From NCBI GenBank assembly GCA_035296625.1, contig DATHAO010000042.1, positions 1 through 64,000 on the forward strand: 64,000 nt of DNA, given 5' to 3'. This DNA comes from DATCLS01 sp035296625. Lineage in GTDB: Bacteria > Actinomycetota > Acidimicrobiia > Acidimicrobiales > VFJN01. Made by a program: the position numbers and the translations under genes. The notes beneath the pieces were generated by a model. It searched no databases. It had not been told where the DNA came from and saw only the letters and a program-made list of their open reading frames with translations. This document shows positions 61,968 to 64,000 of this stretch, in pieces. Numbering within the stretch: position 1 is the first letter of the stretch; the number at the start of each line of letters is the position of its first letter.

Positions 61968-62003
61968 CCAGGCCGCGGCCCCGCGGTGACGCGGGCAACG
62001 GCT

Positions 62004-63218
62004 TCACAGGAGATCGCCTTCTCGGGGGCGGCTTCGCCTGATCACGGCACGGGGGGGCAGCGATGCGACCGGCGCCGGCGACCACGGCGCCGGGGTCATC
62101 CCGGCGGCGGCGCGGAGCTCGGGCAGGCGCCGCAGCAGGTTCTCGGCCCAGCGCTCCGGCGAGTACTGGCGCGCCAGCGAGGCGCTGGCCTCGCCCATGG
62201 CGCGACGCTCGACCGGGCTCAGTTCGCTGATGCGGTGCAGGGCGATGGCGACGGCCTCGGGGTCGTCGGGGCTCATGACCACGCCGTTGTAGCCGTCGAG
62301 CACGAGCCGGGTCGACGCTCCGCATACCCAGGTGCAGATCACGGGCAGGGCGGCCGAGGCGGCCTCGTGGATGACGACCGCCCAGGGCTCGAAGCGGCTC
62401 GGCAGCACGAGGCACCCGGCTCGGGTGAACGCCTCCGGCAGGTCGGCCGGTTGCACGAAGCCGAGCATTTCGACGCCCTCGATGCCCGCGAGCATGTGGT
62501 CGTCGGGTCCCGTCCCGGCCACCACCAGCCGCCACGGCGTGTGGGTCTCGCGCCGGTAGCGCCGGTACCCCTCGGCCAGGACGTCGACCGCCTTGTCGGC
62601 GACGAGCCGGCCCACGTAGAGGAACGCCTCGGGTGGCAGGGCGCCCTTGCGCTCCTCGGCCACCCGGGCGAAGCGCCGGTGGTCGCCGGTGTAGACGCCC
62701 CACATCAGCTGCTCGCTCGTGAAGCCCAGGCGCCGGGCGAAGTCGGCCTGGCGCTCGCCGGCCACGAGCGCCACGTCGTATGCGGGACGGATGACGAGGC
62801 GCGACACGGCCACGCCACCCCACTGCTTGGGCGTGCCCCACCACTGGTTGTCCATGCACAAGACCCGCAGGGTGCGTCCACGCCAGCGGCGGGCGATGCG
62901 GCGGTAGGCGCCGTAGTTCCACGAGATGACGAGCAGGGCGTCGGGGTCGAAGCCGTCGAGCACCTGCTCGACCTCGGCCTCGTCGGGGCTGCCCGACCAG
63001 GCGTGCGCGCGCAGGCCCTGGGTGAGGGCCTCCGGGTCGAACGGGGCGGTCGACGAGCTCACCTCGTGGAACACGACGAGGTCGACGTCGCGGTCGAGCA
63101 GCGCCAGGAGCTGCGACGACATATAGCCGGACAGCTCGGCCCACAGCACCGCCACCCGGGGCCGGCGGGCGGTGCGGGCGGGACGGGCGCTCGGCGGTCG
63201 ATCGTGGGTCTGGCTCAA
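62004..63218 (-). CDS. Glycosyltransferase, GT4 family
   Basis: This 404-residue GT-B enzyme has an N-terminal domain with VAVLWAELSGYMSSQLLALLDRD and VISWNYGAYRRIARRWRGR and a donor domain with FLYVGRLVADKAVDVLAEGYRRY, LVVAGTGPDDHML and PSRFEPWAVVIHEAASAALPVI, with the E-x7-E type motif. The start is a TTG that overlaps the stop of the flippase gene (TTGA), so translation is coupled; no other start is near. It ends with a basic tail. It converges on the O-antigen ligase gene with a 36-base gap. Confidence 0.88.
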   Translation of the reverse strand: MSQTHDRPPSARPARTARRPRVAVLWAELSGYMSSQLLALLDRDVDLVVFHEVSSSTAPFDPEALTQGLRAHAWSGSPDEAEVEQVLDGFDPDALLVISWNYGAYRRIARRWRGRTLRVLCMDNQWWGTPKQWGGVAVSRLVIRPAYDVALVAGERQADFARRLGFTSEQLMWGVYTGDHRRFARVAEERKGALPPEAFLYVGRLVADKAVDVLAEGYRRYRRETHTPWRLVVAGTGPDDHMLAGIEGVEMLGFVQPADLPEAFTRAGCLVLPSRFEPWAVVIHEAASAALPVICTWVCGASTRLVLDGYNGVVMSPDDPEAVAIALHRISELSPVERRAMGEASASLARQYSPERWAENLLRRLPELRAAAGMTPAPWSPAPVASLPPRAVIRRSRPREGDLL

Positions 63219-64000
63219 CGTGCGCTCCCGGGGATGGGGTCGGCGAACGGGACGGGCGGCGGTTCCGGACGGGGCCGACGCGCCGCCCGCTGCCGGACCG
63301 CGGCGAGGAAGAAGCCCCACCAGATTGCCGCCATGAACGTGTTGCCGAGGGCGAAACCGTACGAGTAGCCGACCGCGCCGGCGGCGAGGGCGCCGACCAG
63401 GGCGCACAGCGCCTCGGGCGGCAGGCTCATCAGGCGGGCCCGGAGGCTGTAGCGGGCCGCCCCGAGCGCCCGCAGCCCGGCGAAGGCGCCTGTGTTCGCC
63501 GAGCCGGCGACCACGGCCAGGCCGACGGGGAGCATGACCCGCTCGGCGTCGGTCCACGTCGAGCCGAACAGCTCGGTGCCCCAGCTGTCGGGCAGCACGA
63601 CGCCGACGATCGCCCACGCCGCCGCGGCGGCGGTCACGACCGCGCTGGCGCCGACCATGAACCGCACGAGCCGGGCCGGGTCGTCGCGCTGGCGGGCCCC
63701 GTCGGGGACGAGCGCCATGTTGATGCCGGCGAACAGCGTGTTGAGCGGCCCGTAGAACGTCTGGGCGGCGCGCACGGCCCCCAGCGCAGCCAGGCCGCTG
63801 ATGGCGCCGAGCGCCAGCAGGATGATCTGGCTCATCGCCCGGGCGGTCACGGTCTCGGCCAGGAACGCGCTCGCCATCTGGCGGTGGGTCCGGCCCCACC
63901 GGCGGGCGCTCCCCGACAGCAACGGCACCCGCATGGTCACGAGCGCCACGGCCAGGCCGACGGCGCCGGCCACCCCCCAAGCCGCCACGAACCAGGCCGC
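63215..64000 (-). CDS. Polysaccharide flippase-like membrane protein, 5' end beyond the window
   Basis: About 261 residues of the C-terminal part of a multi-helix transporter are inside the window. At least seven helices are seen, with ALGAVRAAQTFYGPLNTLFAGINMALVPDGARQR, which resembles the second half of MATE/Wzx lipid-linked oligosaccharide flippases (FxxPL...GL...P). The frame is open to the end of the sequence, so the start lies downstream of 64000 on this strand. The coupled glycosyltransferase follows it. Confidence 0.75.
   Translation of the reverse strand, partial: AAWFVAAWGVAGAVGLAVALVTMRVPLLSGSARRWGRTHRQMASAFLAETVTARAMSQIILLALGAISGLAALGAVRAAQTFYGPLNTLFAGINMALVPDGARQRDDPARLVRFMVGASAVVTAAAAAWAIVGVVLPDSWGTELFGSTWTDAERVMLPVGLAVVAGSANTGAFAGLRALGAARYSLRARLMSLPPEALCALVGALAAGAVGYSYGFALGNTFMAAIWWGFFLAAVRQRAARRPRPEPPPVPFADPIPGSAR

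Overview
The window is about 64 kb of very GC-rich (roughly 70%), densely packed DNA. Gene content and gene order point to an actinobacterium, most likely of the class Acidimicrobiia. The pointers are a caa3-type oxidase operon with heme A assembly genes, a clpS-DUF2017 pair, a purine cluster encoding PurS/PurQ/PurL as separate genes, many GTG starts, and many genes that look leaderless, with an NANNNT -10 hexamer only 6-9 bases before the start codon. Taxonomy is inferred from this content and not from any marker search.

Layout. (1) 1-13.6 kb: an ABC-2 permease and an SDR, then a long minus-strand cytochrome c oxidase operon (ctaD2-ctaE2-282 aa membrane protein-ctaC-ctaD-ctaE-ctaF-ctaG), ctaB upstream of it on the same strand, and divergent ctaA; then clpS, a DUF2017 gene and a small lipoprotein. 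The first three genes of the operon are oxidase-like but lack catalytic residues. CtaC carries two EF-hand-like loops. (2) 13.77-14.05 kb: tRNA-Glu, tRNA-Asp and tRNA-Phe, with a hairpin behind them. (3) 14.4-30.8 kb: a surface-polysaccharide island with six glycosyltransferases, a flippase, an O-antigen-polymerase-like protein, a Wzz/BY-kinase, a cytidylyltransferase, a CDP-alcohol phosphotransferase, two secreted lipoproteins and a polymerase gene remnant. A frameshifted tyrosine-recombinase remnant (30.9-31.1 kb) lies at the far end from the tRNAs, so the segment resembles an old integrative island. (4) 31.3-42 kb: nfeD-SPFH pair, a beta-propeller lipoprotein, GNAT, aldo/keto reductase, two low-complexity proteins (one with a 20-residue tandem repeat), malic enzyme with an ACT domain, and a valine/leucine-type dehydrogenase. 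(5) 42-56 kb: pyrE and an almost complete purine set (purM, F, L, Q, S, C, B, E, D, A) on the minus strand, interrupted by a GtrA-like gene and a conserved small protein on the plus strand. purH, purN and purK are not in the window. (6) 56-64 kb: clpB with an HspR/HAIR-like operator, then a second polysaccharide locus (Wzz/BY-kinase, O-antigen ligase, glycosyltransferase, flippase running off the end).

How it works together: region 1 builds and matures a heme-copper terminal oxidase (CtaA/CtaB make heme A, CtaG delivers copper). Regions 3 and 6 make and export surface glycans, with BY-kinases controlling chain length. Region 5 makes IMP/AMP and OMP. The most unusual item is the inactive subunit I/III pair placed first in the oxidase operon.
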